From: Symplocastrum torsivum CPER-KK1 | Lineage (GTDB): Bacteria > Cyanobacteriota > Cyanobacteriia > Cyanobacteriales > Coleofasciculaceae | NCBI GenBank assembly: GCA_019358875.1 | Contig: JAHHIF010000012.1 | Location: 62,001 to 126,000, forward strand | Reading direction: 5' to 3' | DNA length: 64,000 bases | Part shown: in pieces, positions 61,408 to 64,000 of the stretch | How positions within the stretch are numbered: position 1 is the first letter of the stretch | Layout of the letters: every line of letters starts with the position of its first letter | Translations under genes and position numbers: made by a program | Notes under the pieces: model-generated | What the model was told of the DNA's origin: nothing | Database searches by the model: none | What the model saw: only the letters and a program-made list of their open reading frames with translations

Positions 61408-62113
61408 TTAAATTTTGAAGTACGAGAAATAACGAGCCACTTTGGCTGTGGCGTGAGTCGTATTTTAGGATATATCCCTGTGCGATCGCATCTTGCTTCC
61501 ATAACCTTCCCACTTCGACTTTACCAATATGAATCAGTACCACAGAGTTGACCAAGTTGGTACAACGAGCGATCGTGAAACTCTGCAAACTTGCCTCCAA
61601 CTGTTTTGGAGATGAACAAGCGGCAATGGAAGCACAGGAGCAAAAACAATCAAACTTTGAAAATTTGCTAAAACGAGGGCTGACTTCACAATTCTCATAT
61701 AATTACCCAGGTAATTATGAAATTTCAGTAAAGATGCCTGTTTTTTGGCGTAAAAGAAAGCTTTTCCTCATTCTGTTGACGCTTCTTCAGTAAAATCTTA
61801 GGTGTCTCTCTCGTGAGAGTATGGAATTACAGGCTGGCAAATCTAGATTGTGATTGAGTTTTCCGTGATAGTACGGAACAAACAACCTGTTAATTCAGCA
61901 AGGCTTTGCCTAGAGTGCTGCGATCGCTATCAAGACGCAGCACAATTAGGGTGCAACTGGGGTAACTACACTCAAAAAAACCAAAGCGTACCACTGTTGT
62001 CGATGAACGTATCAAAAAAGAAGAAAACTCAGGCTAGTGAAAGCACAAGCCTTGCTTTAACCACTAGTGGATTTGTAGGGGGCAGATTAACTCGCTCTCC
62101 ATTCTTCCTATAG
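61408..62113. other. Gap of 706 bp with no supported gene
   Basis: Contains a possible dndD tail in the minus strand just after 61408, a few low-quality frames on the + strand (61548-61793, 61850-62113) and HIP1 sites. The two frames do not resemble known proteins and may be decayed DNA. No repeats or RNA features were recognised. Confidence 0.45.
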
Positions 62114-62400
62114 ATGCCTATGTCACTTGCTGAAATCATCGGCACAGCCGGGGATAATGAGTCGAGTATTACGGCGAATGGCAGTATCCTCACAGGTGTT
62201 TATGAAATTTGCCATCAGGGTGCTGATCAAATTGTCAATAGCTATCTGCAATTACTGTAGGATAGCTCGGATATTAGTGTTCAAATTGATTCCAATGGTA
62301 TTGAATGATGCTTTTGCCTTAGAACGATGGCTATTCCAGAAAAGCTAATAGCAACAGATTTAAACGTGGTTGTACAAAATGTAGTTATCAGCATAGCTGA
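62114..62400 (+). pseudogene. Decayed RTX-type calcium-binding protein (copy of 62410 gene)
   Basis: A frame from ATG 62114 reads GVYEICHQGADQIVNSYLQLL, then TAG, DSSDISVQIDSNGIE, TGA, CFCLRTMAIPEKL and a tail of NVVVQNVVIS. Each piece aligns in order with the C-terminal part of the intact gene at 62410 (DVFAEIGYQGIDPIADGYLQF, GSDARVQIDPDGVDGF, FRTMAILENVT, GSNVIV). The reading frame is kept across two stops without indels. It ends about 10 bp before the intact start. Confidence 0.85.
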
Positions 62401-62409
62401 GGTGACAAG

Positions 62410-62826
62410 ATGACGGTTAGTACGAATAGCACTATCCTCACCCTCATAGGGTCTAATGGTCGAGATACGCTCATAGGTACTAGTGGTCACGATATTATCA
62501 TCGGTGGTCTTGGCGGTGACACCTTGACAGGTGGGGCGGGTTTTGACCAGTTCGTTTACGAAAGCTTTAGTGACCGGACTGACAAAATCACTGACTTTAA
62601 CCCCAACCAAGATATGGTTGTCTTGACGGATGTGTTTGCAGAGATTGGCTATCAGGGGATTGACCCCATTGCCGACGGCTATCTGCAATTTGTGCAGACT
62701 GGCTCAGATGCCAGAGTGCAAATCGATCCTGATGGAGTCGATGGTTTCCACGCATTCAGAACAATGGCTATCTTAGAAAATGTGACAATAGAGTCTTTAT
62801 CTGTTGGTAGCAACGTGATTGTCTAG
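62410..62826 (+). CDS. RTX-type calcium-binding protein, 138 aa
   Basis: Starts MTVSTNSTILTLIGSNGRDT. Three nonapeptides occur (GSNGRDTLI, GTSGHDIII, GGLGGDTLTGGAGFDQF) that should bind Ca2+ as a beta-roll. A C-terminal type-I-secretion module follows: TDKITDFNPNQDMVVL, GYLQFVQTGSDARVQID, and the end LENVTIESLSVGSNVIV. It is probably exported by a type I system. A strong terminator follows (62863-62954), so it is a single-gene unit. A decayed paralogue precedes it. Confidence 0.85.
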   Translation: MTVSTNSTILTLIGSNGRDTLIGTSGHDIIIGGLGGDTLTGGAGFDQFVYESFSDRTDKITDFNPNQDMVVLTDVFAEIGYQGIDPIADGYLQFVQTGSDARVQIDPDGVDGFHAFRTMAILENVTIESLSVGSNVIV

Positions 62827-62862
62827 GCTTTAACAATTAGAGTTCGGAGCGTTCTTCAAAAC

Positions 62863-62954
62863 CGCCTCTCCTCCTTCCTAGTTCTGTCTACCCTCTTCGC
62901 TCTATCTAAGACATGAGGAGTGGGTAGTAGGGAGTGGAGGAGAGGCGTTTTTTT
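62863..62954 (+). terminator. Rho-independent terminator of the RTX gene
   Basis: CGCCTCTCCTCC at 62863-62874 pairs perfectly with GGAGGAGAGGCG at 62936-62947, which is followed by seven T residues. Inner sequences (CTACCC/GGGTAG) extend the stem in part. It is placed 36 bp after the stop of the 62410 gene. Confidence 0.8.
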
Positions 62955-63510
62955 GCTTCTTTATGCGCTAAGCGTATGTAGTGGATGAGGTACAAATTTC
63001 TAGGTTTTCGGGAATTGGGAATGGGGAATAGGCAAGAAACTTAGATGTACCTCACTGATACGAGAAGTGCTATGTAAAGGAATGATGAAGAGAATTGTTT
63101 GGGCTTTATAAGGATTTCATAAATAGCTTTATAAAAAACTCACAAAATATTCATGAGAACTTTATGAAATCCTTCAAAATTTTTATCACAATCTAATAGA
63201 TGCAATTCCCTGAATGTTTAGGATTAAAGTCTAACAAAAATTTAGTATGTTTGCTAACAACCATGAAATGATTACCCGTACTCGAACCCCTAATTATATT
63301 GAATTGGTGAAGATTACGTAGTTTCACTAGCAGAGCAATCTCAAGTAGGTCAGTATTTACTTATAAACAAAGCACAGGATTTTTGAAAGCAGGGATGTTA
63401 CGAGAGATTGGCAGCCTCTACTAGGAGAAATTTTCTTGCATTGGGATATTACGATCGCAATCGGAAATCTTCTTATTGTCAATCTCCAGCTCTAAGCATG
63501 AAAGAAATCT
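62955..63510. other. Intergenic region, 556 bp, AT-rich
   Basis: Contains the inverted repeat at 63110-63174, a degenerate GGGAATTGGGAATGGGG repeat near 63010, and the presumed promoter of the secreted protein at 63511. No gene was recognised. Confidence 0.5.
63110..63174. repeat. Perfect 14-bp inverted repeat with a 37-nt spacer
   Basis: AAGGATTTCATAAA at 63110-63123 and its complement TTTATGAAATCCTT at 63161-63174. The AT-rich spacer contains TATAAAAAAC. It lies 336 bp upstream of the following gene. It could be an operator or a leader-RNA structure, or a decayed element. Confidence 0.6.
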
Positions 63511-64000
63511 ATGTTTTTCTCCACATCCTCCATGCATTTCTCTATAAAAGCTGGTATCGTTAGCCTCCTGAGTCTGGCAAGTCTATTTAGTGCTGGTTCA
63601 TCCTCAGCTGCAGTTCTCAATGGTAGTTTTGAGACGGGCGACTTTAGCGGTTGGCAAACGTTTGGTCAAACTTCTATAGAAACGGTTGAATTTGGTACTA
63701 GCCCAACGGAAGGAACTCAGCAAGCTCTGTTAGATACCTTCTGCCCAGGTTCTGAAGAAAGCTGTCAGGACAATGCCGCTGGACTAGCAGCCTTTCTTGG
63801 TCTAGAAATGACTGACTTAGATGAGATCGGACAAGGGGAAGTATTTGAAGGTTCAGCGATAAAAACCACCTTGACGGTAGAATCTGGAGATACTTTGACA
63901 TTTGATTGGAATTTCTTCACGGAGTTCAAGGAGGCAGAAGAAGAATATAACGACTTCGCCTTTGTCACACTCTCGGCGACAGTCCTTGCCGATACATACT
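63511..64000 (+). CDS. N-terminal part of a secreted protein (runs off the window)
   Basis: The frame is open from 63511 (MFFSTSSMHFSIKAG..) to the end of the window, at least 163 codons. A second ATG at 63532 is possible. A signal peptide (KAGIVSLLSLASLFSAGSSSA) is followed by VLNGSFETGDFSGWQTFGQ, the opening of many cyanobacterial secreted proteins that end in a PEP-CTERM sorting motif. DTLTFDWNFFTEFKE follows. The C-terminus is outside the window, so that class cannot be confirmed. Confidence 0.75.
   Translation, partial: MFFSTSSMHFSIKAGIVSLLSLASLFSAGSSSAAVLNGSFETGDFSGWQTFGQTSIETVEFGTSPTEGTQQALLDTFCPGSEESCQDNAAGLAAFLGLEMTDLDEIGQGEVFEGSAIKTTLTVESGDTLTFDWNFFTEFKEAEEEYNDFAFVTLSATVLADTY

Noticed and set aside
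61548..62113. Two + strand frames (61548-61793 and 61850-62113)
   Set aside because: No recognisable family, no ribosome-binding sites, uneven composition; probably decayed or non-coding DNA.

Overview
The window looks like chromosome of a cyanobacterium, probably a filamentous one. The octamer GCGATCGC (HIP1) is scattered through nearly every region, and cyanobacterial families recur: a CURT1/CAAD membrane protein, Uma2 nucleases, DUF29, a Coq4-like protein, RTX repeats and heptamer tandem repeats. No rRNA or tRNA gene, CRISPR array or intact insertion sequence was seen. I cannot name the genus.

Layout. 1-8.7 kb: gene remnants, an MMADHC-like B12-trafficking protein, a receiver with a mutated phosphoacceptor, a K+ channel with RCK domain, argD, two tandemly duplicated secreted SH3-like proteins and a [2Fe-2S] protein. 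9-12 kb: CURT1-like protein, DUF29, ilvA. 12.2-14.6 kb: an accessory islet with a BrnT toxin, a membrane protein that begins like the BrnT-linked antitoxin, a SEC-C zinc protein, toxin-antitoxin scraps and an antitoxin. 14.7-25 kb: CobW-type metallochaperone, cysS, a divergent TetR/Coq4 pair with palindromic operators, a Kir channel, an OmpA-type protein and fmt.

25-49.3 kb is an exopolysaccharide region. A Wzc-like co-polymerase/tyrosine kinase faces left. After a large RTX protein comes a + strand run with a Wzx-type flippase, a Wzy-type polymerase, seven intact glycosyltransferases plus one decayed copy, six SAM-dependent methyltransferases, an APH-fold kinase-like protein and a YdcF protein. 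The gene order suggests lipid-linked repeats that are heavily decorated or methylated, flipped by Wzx, polymerised by Wzy and length-controlled by Wzc. The initiating sugar transferase and the Wza exporter are not in the window.

49.5-55.8 kb: endonuclease V, an SGNH lipoprotein, ispD, a GT9/GmhB-like pair, a truncated N-formylglutamate amidohydrolase-like gene and a GHL10-type glycoside hydrolase. 56-59 kb: a defence/toxin-antitoxin graveyard (XRE regulator with a perfect operator palindrome, DUF433 antitoxin, MntA with a truncated HepT, two Uma2 proteins). 59-64 kb: a TVP38 membrane protein, nudC, an orphan dndE, an RTX gene beside a decayed copy of itself, and the 5' part of a secreted protein that runs off the window.

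The most notable signals are the chimeric BrnT-linked islet, the orphan dndE, the HepT that stops just before its catalytic histidine, the 19-bp palindrome at the XRE start, repeat DNA inserted in frame in cysS, and several decayed paralogue copies next to intact genes. Start sites marked as chosen here were judged by eye from ribosome-binding sequences and family starts.
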